Below are positions 22,391 through 34,236 of a DNA stretch of 64,000 nt, piece after piece. Made by a program: the position numbers and the translations under genes. Within the stretch, counting starts at the first letter, position 1. Every line of letters begins with the position of its first letter. The notes under the pieces were generated by a model. The model saw nothing but the letters and a program-made list of their open reading frames with translations. It had not been told where the DNA came from and ran no database searches. This DNA comes from Capra hircus (taxonomy: Eukaryota > Chordata > Mammalia > Artiodactyla > Bovidae): positions 56,873,362-56,937,361 of the forward strand of contig NC_030826.1 of assembly GCF_001704415.2 (NCBI RefSeq). Direction: 5' to 3'.

Positions 22391-24017
22391 TTTTGAATGA
22401 ATCATTTTTCCCACGATGGAGGGTGAGATAAGACTTGAACTGACCGGAGTGTATGAGATGGTCCTCCGGCTAATGCTCCCCAACTGCTGCTGAGGTGCGA
22501 CTGGGCCCCAGCCAAGGCGGGGAGACAGACGCGTCAGCACAGGACCCAGAGGCGGCGTTGGACTCCTGGCCCTCCGTATCCCCTGGTTTCACAAAGTACA
22601 AAAATAGGCAAGCTCGAGACGGCTCAGATGCCTGGCTCAGACAGTCGCAGCCAAGGCAGAGAAGGGGAGGGGGGAGAGGCGGAACACGAGGGAAAGGAGA
22701 AAGAAAGGAGAATCCGCCACTTAAGGTCAAAGCAGTGAGAATAACATGAAAGCGCTGCCAACGGGGCGGAAGCAAGACGGCTTCCAGGCTGGAAACGTGA
22801 CAGCTGAGCGGTTGTTGCCTCTGAGGCGGTGTCACAGCCGTAGTTGCCCTGAGGACTCGGATGCCGGCTGGAGGGCTTGGTGGGGGAGGTTTGCTGGGCT
22901 GGGGAGCTGGGACGGATGATGCCAGGGTCCTCCCAAGGAGGTGTGGGTTACTCGCCATGGCAGCCTCAGGACCACAAAGGATGCTGGCACTCGGGCCCTT
23001 CCACTCCTGAAGGCTGATGGCGCCGAGCTCTGATGGATGACGTTGATGGGATGCATGCAAATATATGCAAATGAGGCCTCTAAGTTCCCGGTGATGCTTT
23101 TCTATTTGTTTATTTAGTTGAGACGGAAGAAATATCTGCTCATTGTAAACGAATCAGGAAAGACGGAGATGCACAAAGAAGGAAGTCAAAACCCCTTGTT
23201 AGCCCACCACTCAGGGTAAAAAAGAAACAAAACCAGTCGCTAACATTTTGGTGTATATTCTCCCAGACAATCTTCTTCCCATACAAATATAGTTGAAGGG
23301 TTTTTTTTTTTTTCTATCTAAAATAGATTCTTACTTTACATACTGTTTTGAAACCTGCTTTTTGGCATTGAAAATATGTTATAAATGTGCTGATGGCACT
23401 GTAATTTAACAAACTCCCTATTGTTGGAAATACAGATTGTGTTAGGCCCTGTGACTCGAGGGCTGAAGGCAGGCTGAGCATTCAGAAATGTAGGGAACCC
23501 TGACCTTTAGGGAACTGGGTGTGTGGCAGGGGACTGGGGTGCACAGAAGCAGCTCAGACCGTAGGGTTGGGGAAACAGAATTAGTTTTTTTTTTTTTCTC
23601 TTGGGAGCTCAGGGGAGAATATGCTGCCCCCAAATCAGGCCTGAAGACCAGAAGCAAGTAACCCAGACCCCTTTGCCATCCTTCCAAGCAGCTCTGTGGG
23701 AGCAGCAGGGAGCTGGAAGCCAGGCAGCTTCCCAGGGACGAGGAGGAAGGGGACCCATCCCGGTGACTGACCACCAGGTCAAGAGCATCAAGAATTCGGC
23801 ATCCCCAGCACATAGGTCTGTCTGTCAGCTCTTGTAAGGAAGGACAAGCAGAAGCAGGGGTCACCCCCAGTCGGATGGGAAGACACACTGAAGGGCCAGA
23901 GAGCATACCCCTGGCAACTTGAGGACGAGAAGGTTCCATGTCAACTGTGTCCAGATAAGAGGGTTGTCCCATTGACTTTAGTTGAGCGCCCACCGTGTAC
24001 CAGACCCCTCGGCATAT
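22391..24017. other. Mostly unique intergenic sequence with an old AT-rich repeat
   Basis: The stretch 23,085-23,440 has the look of an ancient decayed transposon (ctgttttgaaacctgctttt, then caaactccctattgttgg). The double POU octamer at 23,055-23,072 lies just before it. The 196-codon minus-strand frame at 22,470-23,060 has no recognisable domain. Confidence 0.45.
23055..23072 (+). promoter_or_regulatory. Two perfect POU octamers one helical turn apart
   Basis: ATGCAAAT occurs at 23,055-23,062 and again at 23,065-23,072, starts 10 bp apart, so both face the same side of the helix. ATGCAAAT is the classical binding site for POU-domain factors (OCT and BRN). Function here is inferred from the motif only. 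Confidence 0.35.
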
Positions 24018-24108
24018 CAGTTCAGTTCAGTCACTCAGTCGTGTCCGACTCTTTGCAACCCCATGGACTGCAGCACGCCAGGCCTCCCTGTCCATCACCA
24101 ACTCCTCA
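24018..24108 (-). mobile_element. BovB (RTE) LINE 3' end, very short
   Basis: It begins with the reversed terminal repeat (atcagttcagttcagtcact) and runs only to gtccatcaccaactcc. It is a heavily 5'-truncated insertion. Confidence 0.9.
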
Positions 24109-24215
24109 TTTAATCCCCAGAGCATGGGTGTGAGGAAGCTGTCCCATGGATGGGGACCTGAGGACCGGAGAGGGGGATCGACCGGCCCAGAGTCACACAG
24201 CTCACTGGGGGGCAG
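24109..24215 (-). mobile_element. MIR SINE
   Basis: Reversed MIR core: atttaatccccagagcatgg ... acctgaggaccggagagggg ... cccagagtcacacagctc. Confidence 0.7.
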
Positions 24216-25830
24216 AGCTCAAGTGCGAAGTCAGCTGTTCCAGGACCCGCCCGGGGTCCGCAGGAAGGAACACACAACCTTCAAAGGGAAGGAGGCAGAA
24301 GGAGAGGCTGCTGGGAAGGGGCGACGGGAGGCCGGCCTCGAAAAAAAGGAAGAGGCCCAGAAGGTGAGAGAAACAGGCGGATGTGAGTGAGGCAGGCCGA
24401 ACACGGGCACCGCCCCCCACCCCAGGGTAAAGCAATTGGAGATTCCTGACCGGAAATCCAAGACAAGAACAGCAGGACAATTAAGGGGGGAGGCTGGGCC
24501 CTGCTCAGACCACATATTTCTCATTCCTGAAGTCAGGAGACCTCCCCAACCACATGGGCACAGAAAAGGCTCTTTGGAGGCCAAAGGGGAGTCATGTCAA
24601 GGGATGCTCTACCCAGATACCTTTGTGGTAGGATCCATCTTGGCTAAGAGATGCGTGCGCACACCTGGGAGGATCCTGAGCTGCGCCAAATATGGACTGT
24701 GACCCAGGCAAATCAGAATGATTGGCCAAAGGAAACCAGGAAGAAATGCCCCACAACAGTAACTCAGTCTGCCCCGAGACTGCCTCAGCAGCCCAGGGAC
24801 TTGCCCTCTGGGTCTGCCAGTGCGTCTGCCCACCCGTACTGCACGCTTTCTCCTAACGACTACTCCCTTGCTTCACTACTTTCCATCTTTGCGGAAGTTC
24901 TTTTCCGCAAAGCCGGAGGGCCAGGGCCCATGTCTCTGACCACTGGTCTAGTGGCTAGGATCTGGCGCTCTCACCGCTGTGGCCCAGCCCACCCGAGATC
25001 CTGAGAAGAGGGAGGGGAACGGGGGTGTGAAGGCAGCAAGCCACCCAGGTGGGAGGGAAGGCAGTGGCGGGCAGAGCTGACGCTGAAGGAAGGTGAGGCT
25101 GGGGCCAGAGCGTGCATCGAGAGCTTGGAAGCAGCAGAGACAAGGCTGCCCCGGGGGGCCCCAGAGGGCAGGTCAGGGTGAGATGGGAAGTAAGAGAAGG
25201 GGGGCTGCGGTGCCCGCCCTCCCCGCGGCGGGGGTCCAGGGATCAGCACTCAGAGCAAAGGCGGAGAGTGAGCCGCCTTCCAGAGCAGGCTCCCTGCGGC
25301 CCCACCCCACCCCCAGTCACAGCTCACGGCCGAAGTGAAAGCTGCTTTGGGAAGATTTATTAGGCTTCTCTCTTGGCTTGGTTGGTTTTGTTCCGTGTTT
25401 GCTGGTGGCTCCAGCCTGGCATTAATGGCCTGTTTGGAGTCCCCTGGCCTCCCACGTCCTCTCTGTGGCCGGAGGGGGCATCAGGCTTTCCATGTGCCCA
25501 CGTGGCTGGCTTTTTAATTACGCCGCATGGGCAGAGCTGGGGCCCTGGGCAGAGCACAGAGCCGCAGCCAATATTTATCATCGGAGTGAGTGTTTTCACT
25601 CCGCATAACCCTGGCAAATGAGGAAGTGGATCCAGAGGATTGGGGTTGTTAATTGAAACATAACACTGAGCAAAGATACGATGTGGGTGGAGCCGCAAAG
25701 CGGGAGAGAAGCGCCAGCTGGCCTCCTCCTTCGGCGGGCACAGGATGTGCCCTGGGAAGTCAGAGGATATCATGATACTTTCTGAATTCTGGAGATGGGG
25801 AATGGGTTTGGGCAGACTTATGGGCTGCAT
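24216..25830. other. Unique intergenic sequence, no gene recognised
   Basis: Frames of 80-205 codons overlap on both strands with no recognisable product. A perfect 8-bp inverted repeat (cggagtga / tcactccg, 6-nt loop) near 25,580-25,602 lies in what may be a decayed MIR. Confidence 0.45.
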
Positions 25831-25996
25831 GGGGCTTCCCAGGTGGCTCAGTGGTAAAGAATCCACCAGCATCAATGCAGGAGACGTGGGTTCAACCCCT
25901 GGGTTGGGACGATCCCCTGGAGAAGGAAATGGCAACCCACTCCAGTATCCTTGCCTGGAAAAATAAGAGTCGGACACAACTTAGCAACTGAACACC
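25831..25996 (+). mobile_element. Bov-tA SINE with internal deletion
   Basis: The tRNA head is intact (ggcttcccaggtggctcagt). The body jumps from cttgcctggaaaa to taagagtcggacacaac, losing about 45 bp. Confidence 0.92.
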
Positions 25997-26294
25997 AGCA
26001 ACCACACCTCGTCAGAGTCCAGCAGCACTGATCCGTTGAGACGGACGTCCATGTCATCATGGCAGGCAGCACCAGTGAGGTCACCGGCGGTTTTCACGAG
26101 CCTCTCTGGGCATCAGGCTTCCTGTTCCCCAAGCTGTGCTTCCTTCCGCGTTCCCAGCGCTCAGCCTGGCTCCTGAGTCAGCACCAGTCATTCCCAGGGC
26201 TGTCTCCCTCCCCACTCCCAAGAAAGGGCAAGGATGAGGCCCCGTCTCACTCCGCTTTGGGTCCCCAGGCCCAGCTGAAGGCGTGGCGCCCAGT
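25997..26294. other. Unique intergenic sequence, no gene recognised
   Basis: About 300 bp of mixed sequence between two SINEs in opposite orientation. Nothing is recognised. Confidence 0.5.
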
Positions 26295-26492
26295 GGTGGC
26301 TTAGTCGCTCAGTCGTGTCCGACTCTTTGCAACCCCACGCAGCCCGCCAGGCTCCTCTGTCCATGGGATTCTCCAGGCAAGAATACTGGAGCTGGTTGCC
26401 ATTTCCTCCTCCAGGGGATCCTCCCTGCCCAGGGACTGAACCCACATCTCCTGCCCAGCAGGCAGATTCTTTACCACCACGCCACTTGGAAA
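26295..26492 (-). mobile_element. Bov-tA SINE
   Basis: Reversed body (gcttagtcgctcagtcgtgt) with a short deletion at ccccacgcagcccgccagg, followed by the reversed tRNA head ending accacgccacttggaa. Confidence 0.92.
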
Positions 26493-26847
26493 TGCATGCT
26501 TGTCACATAAATGAGGCCTGCAGATTTAACTTCACCAATCAGGCCGTGAGAGCCAGGCTCACCCATCAGTGAGACAGTCCTGAGAAAAGCTGTGAGGGGT
26601 TTACAGCTGGGATGCTAAATCAGCTGAGTGTTCCTAATGATCTTAATGGGTCTTTTTATTTGTAATTAACTAATTAATCTGATTTGAATGCACTCTACCA
26701 GTGTAGATACCCCCTCATCATTTCATAGCTCTGAGGAGTCAAGTCTTACGAATCCCTGCAACCACCCTGCTCAGCGGGTATGTGGCTGTCATTGACGATT
26801 TGTATCGAATGTCCAGATTCCATTACAGACACCTAGGAGATTTTAAA
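26493..26847. other. Unique AT-rich block, candidate conserved non-coding element
   Basis: This repeat-free stretch has two TAATTA cores at 26,663-26,668 and 26,671-26,676. Further TAAT words lie at 26,634 and 26,643, and GCTGAG/CAGCTG-like sites lie nearby. It has no coding frame. The composition resembles developmental enhancers, but conservation cannot be tested here. Confidence 0.3.
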
Positions 26848-27538
26848 ACATGTTTCAGTGAGGTATAGTTGATTTACAAAGTTCTGTGAGTTTCAGGTGT
26901 ATGGCGCAGTGGTTCAGGTTACAGATGTGTTATTTTTCAGATTCTTTTCCATCTCTACAAAACGCTGAGCATAGTCCCCTGTGCTATACAATAGGCTCCT
27001 TGCTGGTTATCTGTTTTGTATGTAGTGGTATGTACACACTGCTGTATATCCCAGTTTATCTCTCTCCCTCACCTTTCCCCTTTGGTAACCGTAAGTTTGT
27101 TTTCGGTAAACCGTAAGTTTGTGTCTTTGAGACTGTTTCTGTTTTGTAAGTAAGTTCACTTGTATCATTTTCCTGGATTTCTCATGTAAGTGATGTCATA
27201 TGATGTCTGTTCTTGTCTGACTTACTGCACTGCGTCTGACCATCTCTAGGCCCCTCACGTTGCTGCAAAGGGCGCCGTTTCAGTCTTTGCATGGCTGAGT
27301 AATATTCCATTATGCATACGTACCGCGTCTTTATCCATTCATCCGTCAGTGGACATCTAGGTTGCTTCCATGTCATGTTATGTAAATAGCGCTGCAGGGA
27401 GCATTGGGTGCATGGATCTTTTCAAATTGCAGTTCTCTTTGGATGTATGCCCAGGAGTGGGATTGCAGGATCATGTGGTAGCTCTATGTTTAGTTTTTTT
27501 AATGGAAACTCCATACTGTTCTCCACGATACAGGTGCC
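26848..27538 (-). mobile_element. L1 LINE 3' end (ruminant/ungulate type)
   Basis: The reversed L1 3' region is unmistakable: ggtatagttgatttacaaag, gctgagtaatattccattat, ctaggttgcttccatgtcat and ggatgtatgcccaggagtgg. Read on the minus strand it keeps a decayed ORF2 C-terminus around an IMEYYSAM-like motif near 27,300. It is 5'-truncated and not functional. Confidence 0.93.
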
Positions 27539-29595
27539 TAGAATTGGCCCTGATACCTGCTAAGAGCCACTGGACTACCCTAGTAGGAAGGTCGATATTC
27601 AAATTCCAATGTCTGGAACTTCATTGAAAAGCCACTCTCCGTGGGGTAAAATGACAACAGAGGTATGTATTTGGGGGATCCTGAGATATACCAGGTAAGT
27701 CCTCTCTGGGGTCTCTCTCCCATCTGCTTTACTCTCCATTCTCTCTGCTCAGGGTGAGGGCGAGCCTCCTCACCAACTCCGGGGCTGCTGGCATCCTTGC
27801 CAGGGGTCTCCCTCCTGGAAAATATCAAACATGAGACTTGGAAGTCCAGGTTTGCTCACCCTGTTCTTTTTCTTCCCTGCCATTCACTCCTCCAACCAGG
27901 CACCCTGGCTTCAGCCAAAGTGCTCCCAAGAAAATTTCCACCGAGTTCAAGAGTGACGGCTCTGTGCTACATCCCACGGGGATTTCTCAGTCCCTGGTGC
28001 ACTTATCTTTTCAACAGCACTTTAGCCTGTTGACCGTGAAACCCTCTGCAATCGCCCACCTCACTCCTCTCTCAGTGAACTCCAGTGCATCCCTCAGGTC
28101 TCTATTCAAGCGTCACTTCCTCAGGGAAGCCCTCCTTGACTACCCTTTGTAGGTCAAGTTCCACTGTACAGGCTCCCATGTGTTCAAGCATGTAAACATC
28201 TGTGAAATAAAAAGAATGAATGGAGGGGTCTGAGTGTACCTCTCTCAGAGCCTTTCAGTCACATGTTACCACGTGTCTCCCCCGCTTGACTGTGGGAGCC
28301 CAGAGAGCAGGACCCGCAGCTGGTTTTCCTTCTGCTGTTTCTCTGGTGTGCACCCCAGGGCTTGACGCTGGGAGGAACCCCACCAATATGCGCTGCGTGG
28401 ATGAAGGCCTGGGATCCACACCCAGGTCGCCAGTTCCAAGGCCCGTGCACTCAGCAAGCTGATTGACTGACAGTAGGTGACCCTAGCAGCCTATATTAAA
28501 TCAGCCTTCAGAAATTTTAATGTGTACAAGAGTCACCTGGAGAACTTTTTCAAATATAGACTCTGATCAGTAGGTCTGGAGTGAGGCCTGAGAGTCTGTA
28601 TTTCTAGCCGGTCCCCAGAAGATGTCTGAGATGCGGGTCCTTGGGTCCTGATCTGAGTGGCAGGGGCTGGTGCAGAGTGCTAACCTACAGGCAGGGAACT
28701 GGAGGTCTTCTCAGAATTGCGGCAAGGAGCTGGGGGCAGAGAAGCTGACTATGAATTCACAAGGTGCCAAACACTGTTTGGCACCATCACCTGAATCAGA
28801 ATCAATTGCATGCCTCTTAGATATATGTATCAGTATTCCTCATGCTGGTGAGGATGAATAAAATACATTAAAAGCGTTACTGAATTCATAGTAAGTTTTC
28901 ATTGTTATGCATTTTCTCAGCTGATAGATGCTAAACGTATGGGGGATGGTGGGAAGAAGATCTAAGAGACCTTTGAACATAAAAAAAGTGGCAGCGGGGG
29001 GTGGGGGGATCTTAAGACCTGTCTGGAAGACTTGGTGGCCCTGTGTCCTGCTCTCTTGGGAGCTGGTTGGCAGGAAACAGGCATTAAACCTGGAAAAGCA
29101 TCCTGGGGGAGGGAAGGAAGGAGAGAGGGAGGGAGGCGAGGAGGAGGAGGCATGGGCCTCCAGGGCCTGGAGAGAGAGGCTGAGGAGCAGCTTCTCCTGG
29201 AGCAGGGCAAAGGATGCTGCCACTTCAAGATCCTCTCCAGGTTGGCATGGCAACAGTTGTCATTCATGTAAATAGCTGACCCACATTTAATTAACAAAAA
29301 GAAAACAAAGGGATGCGAAGGAGATGCAGATAGACTGGGCTGGCCCCTCGCCTAGCACAGCAAGGACTGATGGGTCTGTGCCTGGACAGTGGAGGCTGGT
29401 GAAAAACGAGACACTTGACTTACGAGAGCTCCAATCAGGGAGCCCCTTCTCTCTGGTGAGAGGAGAGCTTCCTTCCGCAGAGTCAAGCCAGGCAGGGCAC
29501 CAGGCAGGGCGGAGGCTCGGCCATGAAAACGCCAGCAATGCCATGGCAACGACGAACACGTGCCACTCTATTCAGTCCCGGCCAGAACACCGAGG
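27539..29595. other. Mostly unique intergenic sequence, no gene recognised
   Basis: The part at 28,080-28,145 resembles a decayed L2 3' end (tctattcaagcgtcacttcc tcagg). A small purine tract lies at 29,107-29,150. The 29,240-29,300 stretch (gcaacagttgtcattcatg, then ttaattaac) is AT-rich and might be conserved. No gene is supported. Confidence 0.45.
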
Positions 29596-29690
29596 TACGT
29601 GCTAGCATTAGCCCCACTTTAAAGACGAGAACACTGAGGCTGGAGAAATTAAATGACTCATCCAGGGTCACGGGCTTGTATGCAGCTGTG
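29596..29690 (-). mobile_element. MIR SINE
   Basis: Reversed MIR core: ccccactttaaagacgagaa, cactgaggctggagaaatta, actcatccagggtcacgg. Confidence 0.75.
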
Positions 29691-29740
29691 GTCCTCTCTA
29701 CATCAGACTTCCATCCTGGGATGGAGACAGGAGTGCCGCT

Positions 29741-29865
29741 TTGCTAAGTCGCCTCAGTCGTGTCCGACCCTGTGCGACCCCATAGACGGAAGCCCATCAG
29801 GCTCCCCTGTCCCTGGGATTCTCCAGGCAAGAACACTGGAGTGGGGTGCCATTGTCTTCTCCAGG
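29741..29865 (-). mobile_element. BovA monomer SINE
   Basis: Reversed second monomer of Bov-A2 type (gctaagtcgcctcagtcgtg, gacggaagcccatcaggctc, caagaacactggagtggggt) without linker or first monomer. Confidence 0.92.
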
Positions 29866-30240
29866 AGATAGGAATGAGGGGAGAGCTAGTTAGCAGAGAA
29901 CCCCAGAAGCAGTGTATGGCGCGCGGAGTTAATAACAAGTGCCGTGAAACAAGCACTCAAACTGAAGGAAGCTGGAGGGTGCTGCTGTTGCGAGATGACC
30001 AGGAAGAACCTCACTGATGCGGTAACATTGGAGCAGATATCTGAAGGCGCAAAAGGCAGTGGAGTGGGTGCCTAGGGCAGAGGTTGGCAAGACAGAGGCG
30101 GAGTGAGAAGGTTTGTAAGGAAGGGGTTGGGGGGCAGAACCAAGGCAGGGAGATGTGAAATGTGGAGGTGGATATTACTCAGGGCCGTGTTTCTTAAACC
30201 TTTTCTCCACCAGCTACTGGAAAAAAACACACCTGCATGT
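29866..30240. other. Unique intergenic sequence, no gene recognised
   Basis: Ordinary composition leading into a CA tract. Nothing else is seen. Confidence 0.5.
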
Positions 30241-30258
30241 GCACACACACACAAACAG

Positions 30259-30300
<42 letters not shown>
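30241..30300. repeat. (CA)n microsatellite
   Basis: About 35 bp of pure CA (30,266-30,299) is preceded by interrupted CA. Length polymorphism is likely. Confidence 0.97.
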
Positions 30301-30302
<2 letters not shown>

Positions 30303-30945
30303 GCACGTACTCAAACAGCACATTTCATGAAGCAGCACTTGTCTTGCTATGTGTTGCGCTGTCTGGCATTTTTTCTTCTTTGCTCTTCTGTTCCATGGTG
30401 TCCTCTTTCGTATAATAAAAATGCTGGCTGTGATCCACCCGTTAATAGATTTCTTTGTACGTGGAGAAGTTTTCGGATTCCACTCTGAGATGAAAAGCTG
30501 CTAGGGGGTTTTTCAACAGAAGAGGGGCATGACCTAAGCTCTGGTTAGTTTTTTTCACTTACATTTTAGTTCTTAAACATTTTTATGGAAAATTGTAAAC
30601 AGACGCAAAAATAGGGAGAATAATGTAACCCATGTACACTTTTTGTTCAGGTTCAACAGTTGTCGATATTTTGCCATTTTGCTTTCAGCTGTCCCTGGCA
30701 CCCCCCTCTTTTTTTTTTAAGCAACTCTCAGACACACGTCATTTTGTCCTATCCATCCATAAGTATTTCTAACAAATAACGATAATAACAGACATTATCT
30801 AGTACTTTCTATTACCTAGTTCATGATCAGTTTTTCTTGATTGTCTAAAAAACGAGTTTTTACAGTTGGTTGGTTTGAATCAGGTACCAAACAAGGTCCA
30901 AATATCACATCTGTTTTTCTTGAGTTTATATCCAGTGACTTCTGA
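30301..30945. other. AT-rich sequence with an ancient repeat remnant
   Basis: The block 30,575-30,720 (tggaaaattgtaaacagacg, aacccatgtacac, caacagttgtcgatatttt) resembles an old mammalian repeat. A related decayed copy appears near 46,965-47,060. Family not named. No gene is recognised. Confidence 0.4.
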
Positions 30946-31078
30946 TTGAGACTTCACCTTCTGGTGTAGGTGCTGCGGGTTCAATCCCTGGTCGGCGAGC
31001 TGGGATCCCACATGCCTCAGGACCAAAATGTAAAACGGAAGTAATATTGTAGCAAATTTAATGAAGACTTAAAAAACC
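30946..31078 (+). mobile_element. CHR-type tRNA-derived SINE
   Basis: It contains tgagacttcaccttctggtg, gggttcaatccctggtcggc and gatcccacatgcctcaggac, then the typical tail aagtaatattgtagcaaatt. The first 20-30 bases are missing. Confidence 0.85.
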
Positions 31079-31469
31079 GATTCGATGCTTCTTCCCCTCT
31101 ACTCTTCTTCCCCCTTCTCTGATACTAGGGTTCAAGCTACATCAAAGGAAATGAACACCTTGATGGGGGTTGACAGCGGTACACACCCATGACTGTATCA
31201 TCACCCTACCCAAAGTCAGCTCAGGAACGAAGGTCTCATACTAGTCAATCCATACTATCCTCACCCAAAAGCAACTGCTCCTCTGACGTCGATCACCCTA
31301 TGCTTGCTTTTCCTGTTCTTGACGGTCTTAACACGTGTGCAATCATGCAGCGTGTTATATCTGGTCTTGGTGGTTCAAATAATGTCTCGGAGAGTAATCC
31401 CTGATGCTGCGTGTCTCAGGAGTTCATTTCTTCTGACGAATGAGTGGTACCCCATTGTGAACATGTATG

Positions 31470-31676
31470 CATGTGTAGGTCCCTCAGTTGTGCCCAGCTC
31501 TTTTAGACTCCCTGGACTGTACCCCTCCAGGCTCCTCAATCCATGGAATTCTCTAGGCAAGACTACTACAGTAGGTAGCCATTCCCTTCTTCAGGGGATC
31601 TTCCTGACCCCAGGATCCAGCCCAGGTTACCTGCCCTGCAGGCAGATTCTTTCCCATCTGAGCCACATAGAAGCCC
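31470..31676 (-). mobile_element. Bov-tA SINE, diverged
   Basis: Reversed body (gtccctcagttgtgcccagc, gactgtacccctccaggctc) and tRNA head (ggcagattctttcccatctg). It is more diverged than most copies here and so probably older. Confidence 0.88.
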
Positions 31677-31734
31677 ACGCCGTTCTATGCGTATACTATA
31701 ATTTGATTTGAGAGGAGTAACCAAGAGAGCTCTG

Positions 31735-33920
31735 AAACTGTTTTCTTTGTGAAAGGGTTTGCTTTTTTATTTCAATGTCTATAATTGATATAAGGTTATT
31801 TGGGCTTTCTAAGTTCTCTTAGGTTGTGTTCTTCAAATAATTTGTCAATTTCACCCAAGTTGTCAAATGTATTGGCATAGGACTTTTATAATACTACCTT
31901 CTCATCCTTTTTATGTCCAGTATGATGATGCCTCTTTAATTCCTAACTTTGGAAAGTTGTCTTTTCTCCCTTTTTCTTTCTTTTGTAAGTCTTGCTGGGC
32001 TTCTTCAATCTGATCAATCATTTCAAAGGATTGCTTTTTTTGCTTGATTTTTATCTATCGTTATTTTTATTGATCATCTATTATTTTTTAATTTTCTGTA
32101 TTATGGACTTCTCCTTTTAACTTCACTATTTCCATCCTTGTAGTTTGGGGTGTAATGTTTTTTCCCCCTGCCTTCTTAAAGTGAACTCCAGTCTTTCTTT
32201 TTTTCTCTAATAAGCGTTTAAGGCTGCGAATTTCCCTTAGAGACTGCATCAGCTTCATTTCATAACTTTTGATATATTACGCTTTACATGTAATTTAAAA
32301 TAATTTCTGATTACTTTGAGGATTTTTTTCCTTGACCAGGGGATTACTTAGAAATACATTGTTTAACTTCCAAGTATTTGCAGATTTTCTAGGCTCGTCT
32401 TGCTATTCATTTCTAATTTAACTAGGCAAAGCTTAAAGGACATACTCTGCGGCACTTAAACTTTTTAATCTTTGAAACTCGTTTTTGATCCAGCACGTGG
32501 TCCGTCTTGATGAATGTTCATGTGCATTTGGAAAGCATGTGTTCTCTACAGGTACTGAGCGTAACTGCGATCTGCTGACGTCAGGTATCCGCTGATGCTA
32601 AGCACTGCTCAACTATCATTTGTCAGTATTTTTCCAACCCTCTACGTCTGTTACTGATGCTTTGCCTGTTGGTTATGTCACCTAATGATCAAAGGGCATG
32701 AACATATTCAACGATTATTGTGTATTTTTCTAACCCTCCTTAGTTCTGCTGGTTGTTGTTTTATTATCATTATCACACAGTCCAAGTGCAAGGCTGTTAG
32801 TTCTTCTTGACAAATCCATCCTTTTATCTGTATGAAATGTCATGTGATGGAATGCTTTCTGTGCTCTTCATTCTGAATTCTACTCTGTCTGATCACCTCT
32901 AGCAGAGAAGGCAGTGGCACCCCAACTCCAGCACTCTTGCCTGGAAAATCCCATGGACAGAGGAGCCTGGGGGGCTGCAGTCAATGGGGTCGTGAAGAGT
33001 CAGACACAACTGAGCGACTTTACTTTCACTTTTCACTTTCATGCATTGGAGAAGGAAATGGTACCCCACTCCAGTGTTCTTGCCTGGAGAATCCCAGGGA
33101 CGGGGGAGCCTGGTGGGCTGCCATCTATGGGGTCGCACAGAGTCGGACACGACTGAAGCGACTTAGCAGCCGCAGATCACCTCTAGAAGCGCTGACTTTC
33201 TTATGATTGGTATTTGTACTGATACAGCTTTCACTACGTTCAACTTGTCCCTGACTTTACATTAAATTGTGTTTCTTATAAACAGCATGTAGTCAGTTCT
33301 TGCCTTTATCCATTCTGACGATCTCTATCTTTCCATTTCAGAGTTCAGTCTGTTCACGGGTTTGAAATTATTGATATTTATCTATCGACAGAGAGAAGTT
33401 GCATTTATCTGCTTTCAACGTTCCTGTTTGTCCTGTTGCTGTCCTGTTCTGCACTCCTTGCTTCCTTTTTTGATTAATTACTTTGCAATGTTTCATTTAA
33501 TCTCCTCCAAAGTAATACCTCTTTGTGTTAAATTTTTAGTACTTGCTTTGGGTTACAATACCCATCTTCAACCTAACATCGTTTACCTTTGAATCATTTT
33601 GTATCGCTTTCCCAACAGTGTAAAAATCTCGCTGCTGCCTAACGTGCTTTCACTGTTGCATATTTCACTTCTAATAAGGTATAAACCCACATTGTTACAA
33701 TTTTTGCTTTAGTCAATAGTCCTTTACAGAGATTTTAAAATATTTTTCTCGTCAGATGTAAAGATAATCTGCTATTACCCTCAGGTTTACACTTTTTGGG
33801 TCTTCATTTCTTCCCGCAGATGGAGGCTTCAATCTGGTATTATGTCCTTTCAGTTTGCTATTTTTCTTCCTGTAGCATAATGGTTTGCACGCCTGTCTCC
33901 TCTGCTGAACTTTGAGTTCC
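31735..33920 (-). mobile_element. Old L1 (L1M-type) ORF2 region, antisense, split by Bov-A2
   Basis: T-rich antisense L1 ORF2 sequence extends over about 2 kb. Examples are tcaatctgatcaatcatttc, tctctaataagcgtttaagg, gcacgtggtccgtcttgatg and gtttcttataaacagcatgt. All frames are broken. The Bov-A2 SINE at 32,903-33,174 is inserted in it. Confidence 0.75.
32903..33174 (+). mobile_element. Bov-A2 SINE, full dimer with target-site duplication
   Basis: Two BovA monomers are joined by tttcacttttcactttcatg, with the usual end gaagcgacttagcagc. The exact 12-bp repeat GATCACCTCTAG flanks it at 32,891-32,902 and 33,175-33,186, proving insertion into the older L1. Confidence 0.97.
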
Positions 33921-33948
33921 TTGTGGGCAAGAATCCTGTTAATAAATT

Positions 33949-33956
33949 ACACACAC

Positions 33957-33998
<42 letters not shown>
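33949..33998. repeat. (CA)n microsatellite
   Basis: Fifty bp of CA with one CG interruption near 33,961, adjoining a Bov-tA. Confidence 0.97.
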
Positions 33999-34025
33999 GA
34001 TATATACTAATTACTATATCAATAT

Positions 34026-34236
34026 GGGGCTTCCCAGGTGGCTCAGTGGTAAAGAATCACCTGTCAATGCAGGAGATGTGGGCTCAGTCCCTGGGTCAGG
34101 AAGATCCCCTGGAGCAGGAAATGGCAACTCATTCCAGGAATCTTGCCTGGGAAATCCCATGGACAGAGGAGCCTGATGGGCCACATTCCAAGGGGGTCTC
34201 AAAAAGTCAGATACGACTTAAGGTCTAAACCACAAC
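34026..34236 (+). mobile_element. Bov-tA SINE
   Basis: Full tRNA head (ggcttcccaggtggctcagt) and body, ending aaagtcagatacgacttaag with tail aaaccacaac. Confidence 0.93.

Noticed and set aside
22470..23060. 196-codon minus-strand frame
   Set aside because: No recognisable domain, moderate low complexity, and no supporting exon signals.
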